DNA of 64,000 nucleotides from Armillaria gallica (Eukaryota; Basidiomycota; Agaricomycetes; Agaricales; Physalacriaceae): NCBI GenBank assembly GCA_037576215.1, contig JBANDB010000013.1, positions 930,001 to 994,000 of the forward strand, read 5' to 3'. Shown piece by piece: positions 34,813 to 45,682 of this stretch (position 1 is its first letter; each line of letters starts with the position of its first letter). The notes under the pieces were generated by a model. It saw only the letters and a program-made list of their open reading frames with translations, ran no database searches and was not told where the DNA came from. The position numbers and the translations under genes were made by a program.

Positions 34813-36193
34813 TTATGCTCGACCAGGACGTGTCCTTGTCCCTTTAGGATGATAAACCAGGTCCTCCGTAATGGGCTTCTCGTCCTCTTCCTCATCAAGA
34901 GCCCGATGCTCCTCGCGCTTCCGTTTTGTCCCCGTGCGCGGCTTTGCTGTGCCCTTGGGCTTACTGGGAGGTGGAACCCAGTTCGCGTACTTGGCGACAA
35001 GCTCGCGTTGAAAATCGACATCATAATTGACGCATTTCATCGTCCATACAGCCATGGTCTAAACGAATGTGTTATTGATTTTGAAAACGAAAAACAAATA
35101 ACGCCTTACCACCCAACCTTTAAGGAACGCTTCGGCTAAATGTTCCTTGGTGACGTTCCAGTATTTATTTTCACCTCGGAGAGCCTCTTCGACTTCTCTC
35201 TTGGTCGGCTTTCGACCGAGTTGTTCGCGCAGATGCACAACGGCTCTGCAATGAATTCCCCATCCCGAAGTCGATAACTTTGATGCCCAAACCAAACGAA
35301 CCTAATTTCCGGGTCAATAGATGTGACCGTGCAAGTAGTAATTTTACTCACAGTGTTGCGCTGTTCATTCCATTCTTCCATCGTCAGCGAGGCAACTGGC
35401 TCCATCTTATACTGACCCATATATTCCCACTGCGCGCTATCAATTCGAGAAAAGACTCTTGATTTTGGACCATGAATCGTCTACAGGCTCAACCATGTCA
35501 TCGGCATCGAAAAATAACCCAGGTGCCCCAGGCACTTGGGGAGCATGAGGATTCATGTTAAGGTTCAAATACATGAAATCATCCATGTGGTGCACGTCCA
35601 GAAACTTTTGGGCCACTCGGGGGAAAGTCTCCTGAGAATTACCGCCATATACTTTTGACATGAAGAGCCGATCGACAACTACATCTCTGACGTCGTGATC
35701 CAAAGGGACTTCATGGAACTCGATCCCTTTCAGACGATTCCGGACGGTATCCAAGGATAATTCTATGTTTTGGGCTTTCTTTACTTTGGGCTGCGAAAGT
35801 CATGTAAGGATAGTCGATAACATGAATCACTCGACTTACATTAACGAGTTTTTCCATTATCTCATCCTCCTCCTCCTCAACTCTTTCAATTCCAGCCGGA
35901 ACCTTGTCAAGTACTGCGCGCAATGTGGGTACGACAACCTCAACCCTCATTATCTGACGCTTCTTGGGAATGGGGATCTCAGAGCTTGATCTGAAGTCAA
36001 TACTAGTCAGGGGGGAAGATGATCGAGAAAGTATATCTTCAGTCTTTGGTACAATGTGAGATTCCGCCAGCGAACCGGGAGTGGAGAACCCAGAGGGCAC
36101 ACGATCTTCGACCTTCATGGCCTTACTCGAATGACGAGGCGAGCTCGATGCTAGTATGGAAACGTCGTCGACGTCTTCTTTCTTTGCTACCAT
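34813..36193 (-). CDS. DUF6697-type protein, with a possible frame shift
   Basis: The spliced product starts MVAKKEDVDDVSILASSS, with a disordered Ser-rich N-terminus. It continues with the conserved basidiomycete domain: FMYLNLNMNPHAPQVPGAPG, WEYMGQYKMEPVASLT, WASKLSTSGWGIHCRA, LREQLGRKPTKREVEEAL and AVWTMKCVNYDVDFQRELV. The C-terminus is Lys/Arg-rich (TKRKREEHRAL), perhaps a nuclear signal. The function is unknown. Between KIKSL and FSRIDSAQWEY the frame changes by one base inside a run of four T at about 35452-35456, with no intron there. This is either a sequencing error or recent inactivation. Confidence 0.78.
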
Positions 36194-36915
36194 GGTGGGT
36201 TTAAGGTTCAAACGTTCGTTGATATCAGAGTTTAGAGAAATTGTGGAAAACGGTCAAGACAAAAGGAGACTTCAATATTTGCTGTAAATATTTGACGTCA
36301 GCATGTGGATACCGGTCGTAGACCTTGGAATTGCTCACATTGCCTCCAATTTCCAGCCAATGCCTTGCCAACGCCGTCGGAAACCGGGACAGGAATCCCG
36401 GATATCTGGCAGTTATACCGCAGACCGTGTCGAAACTGCGTAAAATATCAACAACAAGAAGGAACCTGGCTTCTCAGTGTTTGTAGGGCGCGTCTGATGA
36501 TAATCCCATACAATGTAAGAGAAAGTTAGAAAGTTAGAGAGAAATATGACACTGAGCAGCTGACATAAGCAGAGCGTTTTTGGATCGGAAATCTCGGGCC
36601 GCATTCGGCTGAGGCAAAGTTTATGTTTTTTTCGTGTGAACAAGACAAGAAGCACATAATATTTCTGATAGCTCATACAGTTACCGGCGAGGATTTTGCG
36701 TTCACGGAGCGAGTCCAAATGGCAAAAGGTGGACACACGGGTTATTGTTCCAGAGCACACGCAGTAACCACTAGTGTACTTCATAGGTTTTATGGGATAA
36801 AAAGAAAGAGAAAGGAAGAATCGGCAAGCACCAGGGCTATGGAGCGACCAAAGCTGTTTTCTATGATGTCGGAAATGAGTACAGTCGTTGTAAAAAACGA
36901 GAGAAATGCCTGACC
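36194..36915. other. Intergenic, no gene seen
   Basis: Promoter side of the DUF6697 gene and 3' side of lectin copy A. Only short open frames without a recognisable product. Confidence 0.5.
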
Positions 36916-38026
36916 TTAGGCACTGAACCAGGTGCCTTCAACGTTCGAGATCCTAGCAGGAGGTGCGACCGCCGACGCAAGCAACCCATGCATCTTCCAG
37001 CCACGCCCACCTTTGGTCGCACTAATGCTGAGGTTGCTGTCGACAGTCACAGAAAATTTGTAGGGACCAGACAAGTCACCGATATGCTCGTAACTCAACG
37101 TGACCGTCGTGAAAGAATAGAAGGGCGGGCTGTGGGCCCCGTCTCCTATGGTAGCGACGAAAACATGTTGCTTTCCATCAATGTTGAACACAGCGGTGAA
37201 GGCGTCCCCGGTATTAGACACAACACTGCCTCTGACGGTTTTGACTGTAGGCGACACGATGGTGATGTTCGACTAGGGAACAACAAGTTAGTGCTTGGCG
37301 TTGGAATTGGAAACAAAGCACGCTACCATATGCGTTGCCAACTGGACAGCAGAAGATGATAACGGAGCAGCCTCGCACTCGCGCGGGCGCTGCAAAGTCC
37401 ACAGCTGCGACGAGTTAGCGTTCGAACGCTGTTTGGAAAGGAAGACCTAGTGACATGGAATTCAGCCGATATTTGGGTGCTGGTTAAGAGACGGCTTACA
37501 GGAGCAAGACCCTCGGCTTCGATGTTCATGCTGAACCCATATTCGCTGTTGGAAAGGATTCTAACAATGACAAGAATGAGGACGGGTTGTAACGACACAG
37601 AAGTGATGTCCGAACCTGTACACCCCATCATCTGTCTCGTGCAGCTTGACATAGAACACGGCAGGGAACGGTGAAGCGATAACTTGTGGTCGAAACTCTG
37701 GCAGACTCTCTTTGAAATCGATGGACATATACGACCCATTCCGGACATTTCGAATGGAGTATCCCGCGCCCAAAGTCGCAAATTCCCACTGAAAAATTAG
37801 AGGGGACTATTGGCAAAAGACGGCACTGCCATACCTGCTGATTCTTGCCTTCATGACAAGGGTAGCCTGTGGAGTTCTGGTGAGATGGATAAAAAACGAG
37901 ACGGATGTTCGTACCAATGATAGTTTTCGAATCCTGGCCGGATAGCTCGACCGTGTATGCTTTGCGTCTTTCCGGGTTGGCATCCGCGAGTTGGATTGTA
38001 TAGATACCAGGCTGGAGGTCGTGCAT
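36916..38026 (-). CDS. Ricin-B-like (beta-trefoil) lectin with an unknown C-terminal domain, copy A
   Basis: Five exons give about 300 residues. The N-terminal half starts MHDLQPGIYTIQLADANPER and is a beta-trefoil with QxW-type motifs NQQWEF (formed across an intron) and SQLWTL. Such domains bind carbohydrate. The C-terminal exon (VKTVRGSVVSNTGDAFTAVF to NVEGTWFSA) is beta-rich and unfamiliar to me. No signal peptide is visible, as in many fruit-body lectins, so a cytosolic product is likely. All splice sites match those of copy B and the frame is intact. The two copies are divergent, and their promoters are part of the same inverted duplication. A carbohydrate-binding defence role is inference. 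Confidence 0.82.
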
Positions 38027-38176
38027 GACTGGCGAAAGAGGCGTATCTATTTGAGCGCGTTAGAGATGCGGCGAGGACACGGCCGCTCATGAGAACTCAC
38101 CGAAGTAGTTGGAATGAGAAACGGTAAGTGTAGGTAAGTGGGAAATGGAATGAAGAATGTAGGTCCTGGTACGCGG

Positions 38177-38184
38177 CTTATATA
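38177..38184 (-). promoter_or_regulatory. TATA box of lectin copy A
   Basis: TATATAAG on the minus strand, about 150 bp upstream of the start codon, in the same context (ACTATATAAGCC) as in copy B. Confidence 0.65.
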
Positions 38185-38590
38185 GTATTAGAACCTAGAA
38201 ATGATCCACATCGCGGATGTGAGTAAGTGGGTCCATGAAGTTCCCATGAACACGACACGGCGTTCAAATCGCTTCGCCGCCATGTCCTCCGTCGTAAAAC
38301 TTGATGACTGTCGAATGAGAAGGCCCGTGGGGACAGGCGGCAACTGTCTAAATCCAATTGATGTTCTTCATCGCATTCAGTTTCACCAGAACATCGAGGG
38401 AAATTCTTTCTCGGCGACAAGCTGCGAACTTCAGTTACAGCAGCAAACTCCAAGAATGGCTTAACGACTAGTGGAACCTGGACCAGTCACATCTAACAGT
38501 AACGGGCAATGGTGGGTACCGATGCCCGACGAGTCGTCCTTAGCAGCGGTGAGATGTCATGCTAGAAGCGAGTGATATGAGTTCGTTACA

Positions 38591-39464
38591 ACTTTAGGAC
38601 GTGCCTGCATAATTATTCATATATTCCATGCATGTCGTACAAGAGACTATACTTAGCCGCGCCGTTATACAGCATGTCTATTCCGCATTAACATGTTGCC
38701 TACGGCGTCGTATTCGCACCAAATCGGACCCTGTTAAGAATTGGGTTTCGACGTATTCAGTCAGTACGGTACACAACGGTGTATAACCACACCGTGGTTC
38801 CATCCAATTGCCCACGGGTTAAATTTACCATCCGTTCCGGGACCCTAGTAGTCAGCCGCTGGGATTAGTGAAACGAGGTGGGTAAGTGTACAGCAGAGGA
38901 TGCCTTATAGAGGAGGGTATAGTAATATGCATGGTCAAGGTCGAGCTTCGCTAAGAAAATATATCTTTGAATGTCGGAGCAAGTGATGGGGTGGTAGTGC
39001 TTGCAAGGAGGTTGATAGAATGGCTGACCATGGACTGTCTGGTGACTGGTGGCAAGTACTGCAAGGCTGAGGAAAAGCCAGCTGAGGGGGAAGAACTTGG
39101 ACTTCAAGATCGACCGGCGCCGATAACCGAACATGCGCGTGACTGATGACGTAGTTGCGTCGCCTAACAAATCGTAACCGCCGTTCCCTTATTGGGACCT
39201 TGTGCCGGTACCACCACCAAAACGAAGGCCTCGTCGTTTCCCCCGATTCAGGACAAAATCACGAGCAACTATCTGACTTACTGTAAAACAGCCAAAATCC
39301 AATCTTGTAGCAGAGAGAAAATAAATTTGGGCCAAGTATGATGCACTATACCACCGCCGTATCTTGACACGGACCTATCGTGATCGTGACACAGCCTACA
39401 GCAGGGGGAGGTCCTTAGGACCTTCAACGGCCTCGATATAGAGGAACGCACGCTATGCCTTTGT
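38591..39464. other. Unique spacer between the lectin inverted arms
   Basis: The spacer has no strong gene. A minus-strand frame at 38865-39170 (101 aa) has a hydrophobic, signal-like stretch (LSWLFLSLAVLATSHQTVHG) followed by a Cys/His/Pro-containing segment. It could encode a small secreted protein, but nothing else supports it. Confidence 0.4.
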
Positions 39465-39827
39465 CTGTTCGAACTCAGATCACTTCCACTTCTTTCTATG
39501 GCTTGACACCTCGCCGCTGCTAAGGACGACGCGTTGGACATAAATATCCACCAGCGTCCGACATACTGCTAGATGTAACTGGTCCAGGTCCAAGTGGTCT
39601 TCAAGTCATTCTTGGAGCCGTAATTGAAGTCCGCGGCTTGTCACCTCGGAAATTTTTTATCGCCTGTCCCTACGGGCCTTCTCACTCGACAGTCGTCAGG
39701 TATTGCGACGGAGGACATCTCAGCGAAGCGATTTGAACGCCGTGTCGTGTTCATGGGAACTTCATGGACCCACTTCCTCACATACGCAAGACCTACTAAG
39801 GTGGATCATGTACATAGATTCTAACAC

Positions 39828-39835
39828 TATATAAG
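39828..39835 (+). promoter_or_regulatory. TATA box of lectin copy B
   Basis: TATATAAG lies about 149 bp upstream of the start codon. A 5' untranslated intron (TTCG|GTGAG...AATAG) lies between them in both copies. Confidence 0.65.
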
Positions 39836-39976
39836 CCACGTACTAGAACAACATTCTTCATCCCATTTTCCAACTTCCCACCACTTGATATTGCTTACTT
39901 CGGTGAGTTTCAATTACCAACCATTTTCTCGCCCCACCTCTAACGCACTCGAATAGTTACACCTCTCTCGCCAATC

Positions 39977-41089
39977 ATGCACGACCTCCAGCCCGGTATT
40001 TATACGATTCAATTCGCGGTTACCAACCCGGAAAGACGCAAAGCATACACGGTCGAACTCTCCGGCCAGGATTCGAAAACTATCATTGGTACGAACGTCC
40101 GTTACTTTCTTTATCCATCTCACCAGAACTCCATAGGCTATCCTTGTCATGAAGGCAAGAATCAACAGGTATGACAGTCCCATCTCTCGCCTTTTCACCT
40201 TCTAATTCTTGCAGTGGGAATTCGCGACTTTGGGCTCAGGATACTCCATTCGAAATGTCCGGAATGGGACCTACATGTCTATCGATTTCAAAGAGAGCTC
40301 GCCAGAGTTTCGACCACAAGTTGTCGCTTCATCGTTCCCCGCCGTGTTCTACGTTAAGCTGCACGAGGCAGCTGACGGGGTATACAGGTTCGGTTCTTAT
40401 TTCTTTGTCGTTACCCATCCTGATTCCTGTCATGGATAGAATCCTATCCAATAGCGAATATGGGTTCAGTATGGATATCCAAGCCGAGGGTCTTGCTCCT
40501 GTATCTTGTCTTCTTAATTAGCATTCCAACCTTCAACTGAATTCCATGTCACCAGGTCTTCCTTTCGAAACAGCGTCCCAACGGTGACTCGACCCAGCTG
40601 TGGACCCTCCGGCGCCTGCGTGAATGCGAGGATGCTCCGTTATCGTCTTCGGCTGTCCAATTGGCCACTCATATGGTAGTAAGCTTCCTTTACAATTCCA
40701 ATGCCAAGAAGTACTGACTTGATATTCCCTAGGCGAACATCACCATCATGTCGCCTACAGTCAAAACCGTCAGAGGCAGCGTTGTGTCTAATACTGGGGA
40801 CGCCTTCACCGCCGTGTTCAACATCGATGGAAAGCAGCATGTTTTTGTCGCTACCATAGGAGACGGGGCCCACAGCCCACCCTTCTACTCCTTCACTACG
40901 GTCACGTTGAGTTACGAACATATCGGTGACTTGTCTGGTCCCTACAAATTTTCTGTGACTGTCGACAGCAACCTCAGCATTAGTGCGACCAAAGGCGGGC
41001 GTGGTTGGAAGATGCATGGGTCGCTTGCATCGGCGGCCGCGCCTCCTGCTAGGATCTCGAACGTTGAAGGCACCTGGTTCAGCGCCTAA
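39977..41089 (+). CDS. Ricin-B-like (beta-trefoil) lectin with an unknown C-terminal domain, copy B
   Basis: Near-identical partner of copy A in the opposite orientation. Exons join as NQQ|WEF, GVYR|ILSN, GLAP|VFLSK and ATHM|ANIT, all with GT...AG introns. QxW-type motifs are NQQWEF and TQLWTL. The C-terminal domain of about 110 residues (GKQHVFVATIGDGAHSPPFY in its middle) is the most conserved part between the copies. The N-terminal halves differ more, including FAVTN for LADAN. The frame is intact. As for copy A, sugar binding is suggested by the fold and the ligand is unknown. Confidence 0.82.
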
Positions 41090-41774
41090 GGTTAGACTTT
41101 TTCTCGTGTTTTTTCCAAGCGACTGTATTTATTTTCGACGCTATAGAAAACGCCGTGCATACATTTGTTGCACTGGCCAGTGTGTTCTCGGCCTTTAATT
41201 TCCATAAAACACGTCAAAATAGTTACCGTGATTGTCGATCTTCGTTCTATCTTATCCTATACAGCCTTGACAATTAGTTAGTAGCGTCGTAGTCACCCTT
41301 GTTTTTCTTTCGGCTGGCCTTGCGAACTCGAACATGCACCTGGGACCTGCACTAGAGTGCATATTGATGCTATTTTAAAAACGTTCTTCCGGGAGATAAG
41401 TTTTCCAATACGTGCAGCGATCTTCCATGAGTATCCATGAGAATTGGCCTCTTTCCTGGACGGAGGCAACGAAGAAGGCAGGATGCTTGATAGGTAATTA
41501 TGCTGTTGCCTCGCGCAGGACATCATCTATGATTTTACCCAAAAGGCACATCCATGCTGAATACGCGCAAGCAACGCAGACCCGTGAAGTCCACCGACCA
41601 ATCTTCAAGTCCATACGATCGCAATACGAATATGTATAAGTTTCGAAAAGGAAATATTCTATAGAGGTAGTACAAGTCCTCGATTATGGTTTGCGTATCA
41701 TTCTTCTGGAACTCTGACCGGATTCTCTATTCGCCATCTCGTTCAACTGCATCCAAGCTGGTCACAAACACTCT
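41090..41774. other. Intergenic, no gene seen
   Basis: Only short unassigned frames; 3' flank of both the lectin and the convergent membrane-family gene. Confidence 0.5.
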
Positions 41775-42527
41775 TCACGAACGGGAGGTAAACATCTTGT
41801 TCATACGAGTCACCCACTCCTCCGGGGTCTCTTCGAGCTGACTTCCCGACGCGTTATCTAAGTATGATCTCCTATACTGCGAATAGAAGCTTGTGAGACT
41901 GTCTATCTGCATTTTCTGTAGCCACAGCTTATCCTTCATCGATTCGAGTTTGTCCGAGCGGGTTGAGGCTTGCAGCGCGACGGTGTACTGCGCTTCCGTT
42001 CTCTGCTTATAATCGAGACAATGCCTTGATATATGCATCTCAGAAGAGGCTCCGACTGTTGGGGAATGTACGTACAGAATGACGGTCGACGAGCAAAGTC
42101 GGATCGCATCCACTTCCGACCGAGCATCTGCTTCATACAAGACGCGCCGATCCTCCATGTCTGTGGTGAAATCTATGAATTTAGGTGCAATTTTCTGAGA
42201 TAACCAATCAGAATGATCAAGAATACACGTGAATGAAACGTACTTCGAGCTTCGCAGCTTTTCTAGTCACTTGCTGTCTGCTTTCGTGGAAAAAATGAAG
42301 GCTGGCGAGGTTCGTGAAATAGACAAGGAGAACGACGACGGTTGACCCTGTTTTTGAAACCCAATGGCCTATGACTCCGAGAAGAAAGAACTTGGCGAGT
42401 GGCCTGCTCCATGTAAACTGTTTTTTTGGCCGCTTCAAATTTGATATCACAAGCAAAGTTCGAGACGACTCACAAGGGCGATTTGGTACACGTATGCCAT
42501 AGTCAACTTGTTCGAATTAGAGGCCAT
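41775..42527 (-). CDS. Unrecognised three-exon membrane protein family, copy 2 (intact)
   Basis: This is the clearest member. Exon 1 encodes MASNSNKLTMAYVYQIAL, followed by GTGAGTCG. Exon 2 (63 codons) holds two hydrophobic stretches (LAKFFLLGVIGHWV and TVVVLLVYFTNLASLHFF) and ends AAKLE. Exon 3 (about 139 codons) is mostly helical and charged, with YVHSPTVGASSEMHISRHCL and a C-terminal EEWVTRMNKMF. All junctions are phase 0 and the product is about 220 residues. The predicted layout is two membrane helices and a long soluble helical tail. The second intron starts GTACGTTTCATTCA, close to the donors of the other copies. No signal peptide or enzyme motif is seen, and I know no function. Confidence 0.7.
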
Positions 42528-43233
42528 GGCCGACGTGATCTGCAGGATGCAGGGAAAGGTACTCGAGCAGGGTCGCTAAACAGTGGAAACGTAAAGAAAC
42601 CGAACCCACGCACGTGGTCGTGCTTCGCCGCCGGTAAGCGGTCGGAAATCCCGGACCGCCCAGCAGTTACTCTCGCTATTCCGGCCGTTCCTGATTGGGA
42701 CCTGGCGCCGTTACACACCACCACCACCACCGTCGTCTCTACTGACTAGGAATGGAAAGGTTCTGACTGTCATGGATACTTTACAGGACACCGGTGCTTA
42801 TCGTTGTTTCTTCTTTTTGGTTGCAGACTTGGAACGATCCTAACGTGCACGGAGATTGTATAGAGAACGAAGTCAACGAAGCTTTGTCGTAAGTACGCAA
42901 ACTGCTATCGCTGATCTTACTCTTATACAACAGCACTACGTCTCTATGCACATGTCGGCTCAATATATATGATTTTGACGGCGACGTTGTGTTCATGTTC
43001 CTTTTGCCCACATGAACTTCAGGTTGGAAGCTTCGTTGTACAGGCATTCTCTCTGAGAAGATGGATCGCCAAATCGAAGTTAGTACGTACCATTTGATAT
43101 CCAACATAAACCTCACATTGTCAAGGTGGGCCCGAAAAACATGCCTCATGATCAACATCCATAACTCCGTGAACCGATAGCCGGAATCAGTTCCTACCGA
43201 ATATCCTCTCACGCTACTTCTATCTACACCATC
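42528..43233. other. Divergent intergenic region, no gene seen
   Basis: It lies between membrane-family copy 2 and the dehydrogenase and should hold both promoters. The minus-strand frame at 42781-43383 overlaps exon 1 of the dehydrogenase and looks like a shadow. Confidence 0.5.
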
Positions 43234-44235
43234 ATGTTCAGCGTTCCAGGTATTGCACTTATCACAGGAGCCGGTCCGTTTTTTTTCTCTCTTATCGTAG
43301 CCTGAGCTCATCTCTTCATAGGGAGCGGTATCGGAAGAGCGACTGCTCTTGCATTTGCCCGCGCGGGTGCATTGGGTTTGCATCTGGCCGATGTGAATCG
43401 TGGTCGCCTGGAAGAAACAAGGAAGGACGTCTCAGCGGAAGCCGTAAACCCCCAGTTCAAAGCTTACACGTCTGAAGCAGACGTGAGCAAAGAGGACCAG
43501 GTTGTTCGAATGGTTCAGGATGCCGCCAACAACTTTGGGAGAATCGATTACGCCGCCAACATTGCTGGGGTAAGCATACTCTTATGGCACGGATCGGACT
43601 CGTGAGATATGTGATAGATATCCGAAAGCGCTCCTGCGTCGATGGCTGATACCTCTGTGGCTACTTATGATCAAATCAACAACATCAACGCCAGAGGTGT
43701 TTTCCTCTGTATGCGTGAGCAATTGAAGGTTATGCGAGACCAGGAGGCTCTTGCTCGCATACCGGGAAGGCCAAGTGTACGTGGCGCCATCGTAAACATG
43801 AGTAGCATATATGGCTGTGTCGGCTCAGGCAAATTCACAAGCTACGTTACGTCCAAACACGCGGTTGTAGGGTTGACAAAGGCTGCTGGTTCGTCCCCCT
43901 TTTCACCATGATTTTGCCAGCGTATATTGAATATCGAAAATAGCTATTAGCCACAGCGTTGACGGCATTCGCGTCAACGCAGTATGTCCTGGATTTGTCG
44001 ATACGCCAATGGTAGACAACGTAAAGGGATTTTTTGATCTCCGTGCCTTGCTGGAGACGGTCCCGATGAAGGTGGGCCGAGCCTTTTATAGGACCTTCTG
44101 CGTATTGACGTTCCTTGTTAGCGTTTTGGTATGGCAGAAGAAATCGCCGATGTGGTCGTCTTCTTGTCGAGCGAGCGCGCAAGCTTTGTCACGGGACATT
44201 CGTTCGTTGCAGATGGAGGGACCACGATTGTATGA
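43234..44235 (+). CDS. Short-chain dehydrogenase/reductase (SDR)
   Basis: The spliced protein begins MFSVPGIALITGAG and continues GSGIGRATALAFARAGA, giving the TGxxxGxG dinucleotide-binding motif across the first intron. NIAG follows, then the catalytic Ser in NMSSIYG and YVTSK with catalytic Tyr and Lys. The end is VCPGFVDTPM and FVTGHSFVADGGTTIV, the usual end of classical SDRs of about 260 residues. Five or so introns, all consistent. The Asp-containing HLADVNRGRLEE after the second strand suggests NAD preference. The substrate is unknown; the family includes many oxidoreductases of secondary metabolites and sugars. Confidence 0.88.
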
Positions 44236-44885
44236 AACCCACTCCGGTTCATGAATCACGAGACTATAAGGGTGGATATTCCAAAGTGTTACAAGTTCCT
44301 AATTACTACCAATATTCATTGATGGTGATTATTGCCATTTTCAATCACATTCAAGTATCTCTGGTCTCGACAGGCCTTTACTGAAGGTTCTAATTATGTG
44401 CTCGCACTTGATCATTAAGTCCAGCCCGAAATATGCCTTAACGCAGAGTCGGTAGGGTACAAACGCCTCCCCTACCCCCCAATAGCCCCACGCACGTATA
44501 CAGCCTCCCTCGCTGCATACATCTGGGCTCTGGACACGAAAATTTACAAGGCCCACGGGTACTGGAATCTGGGACGGAGGAAGGCAGTATCAAGGGTGCG
44601 GAAAATGAGGTTTTTCTGATACAAAAGGCTCCCAAGTCGTCCACGATCGTCCTCGGCCGGTTCGTCGCGCCTTCCATTTCGCGGCATCAGTTCTGGAAGG
44701 GCAAGAATCTGTGCAGTTTGATGATCACTTTCTCCAAAAAAAAAAAGGAACGCGAAGGGATTTTTTGATTTGTGGATAGAGGAACTACTATTATATGTCA
44801 TGAAACTATGCGACAGAAACGCGGGTATTTCAAAAGTGTTACATGTTATCGATCGTGCTTTGCGAATGATTGGTTGGAATTCTGA
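44236..44885. other. Intergenic, no gene seen
   Basis: Contains an A homopolymer near 44735 and a few unassigned short frames. Confidence 0.5.
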
Positions 44886-45682
44886 CTAGGTGCTCGACTC
44901 GCCGTCTCGTTCAACCGCGCCCAAGTTGGTATCTTCTTCAACGGTGTCCATAGGAACTGGAGAAGTCCTGTTGATATCCGCCACCCAGTGCTTGGCAGCT
45001 TCTAGTTGTTGCTCTGGTGCGTAGGATTGCAGCCTTGTTTTGAGCCTTGAATAGCCCCGCATGACACCCCGCAGTTGTGTATCCAGCATTCCGATGTCGG
45101 ATGCGATTTGGGCGAGCGTTTCAGAGGTAGCCGAGGCCTGTTTTGCCGCAGAGAACAGCAGATCTGCCTGTTGTTGCGTAACGAGAGTATATCTTGATGC
45201 ACGTATCTCAGATGACGCTCCAGGTATTGAGCGATAAACGTACTGTTCAATTGCTGATAAGCAGAGTTGGAATGCCTCCACGTCCTCAACGCTTACTATA
45301 AAGAAGAAACGTTGATCAAGTATGAATGAATTTAGTCTGTTGAAACTCCATCTAGTTTGCTATCAAAATGAATGAGATTTATTAAGTTTTTGAAATGGAT
45401 AAAGCGTACTTTGAACTTGGCCTCTCTTGCGTCCTCTTCTTGCGTCTTGCGGCAGAAAACATCGAAGGCGTAGATAGAAATGAAGGAGCCGACGAGTGCA
45501 AAAGGGATCCATTCCCAGCTCAGAGACGCGGTAGCCACTAGAAATGCAAAGGTTCCGATAGGGTTTTTGTCGAACATCTGTGTTGTAATAGATACAGATG
45601 GCATTAAGTCCAGAAATTCACGACTTACAACGGCGGCTGGGTACATGTATTCCGTAAACACTTTTTTCACAGTTTTGGACAT
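44886..45682 (-). CDS. Unrecognised three-exon membrane protein family, copy 3
   Basis: Exon 1 encodes MSKTVKKVFTEYMYPAAV, followed by GTAAGTCG. Exon 2 is strongly hydrophobic (TFAFLVATASLSWEWIPFAL then GSFISIYAFDVF) and ends EAKFK before an intron starting GTACGCTTTATCC. Exon 3 gives QYVYRSIPGASSEIRASRY, a helical stretch (LAQIASDIGMLDTQLRGVM) and an acidic C-terminus (MDTVEEDTNLGAVERDGE) longer than in copies 1 and 2. The exact 3' splice site of the second intron is unclear; TATAG at about 45301 leaves the phase unresolved. The family is unknown and a membrane location is inferred. Confidence 0.65.

Larger units (their letters stand above)
36904..41100. repeat. Large inverted duplication carrying both lectin genes
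   Basis: The left arm (about 36904-38590) and right arm (about 39465-41100) are inverted copies, each including a whole gene and its promoter. They surround a unique spacer of about 870 bp. The last exons encode 113 residues that differ at only two positions. Similarity continues upstream through the TATA box to CTGCTAAGGACGAC (39518 side) with small indels, and fades beyond. Confidence 0.9.

Noticed and set aside
38865..39170. Possible small secreted protein in the lectin spacer
   Set aside because: Only a hydrophobic stretch supports it. There is no clean N-terminal start next to the hydrophobic part and no family. It is noted in the spacer entry but not called as a gene.
42781..43383. 200-codon minus-strand open frame
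   Set aside because: It overlaps the start of the dehydrogenase, has no recognisable motif and low protein likeness, and is probably a chance frame.
26900..45420. Conserved KVRF-type peptide before the second intron of the membrane family
   Set aside because: The bases coding it are the conserved 5' end of the intron (GTACGCTTT...), so it is a splice-site signature and not a protein motif.
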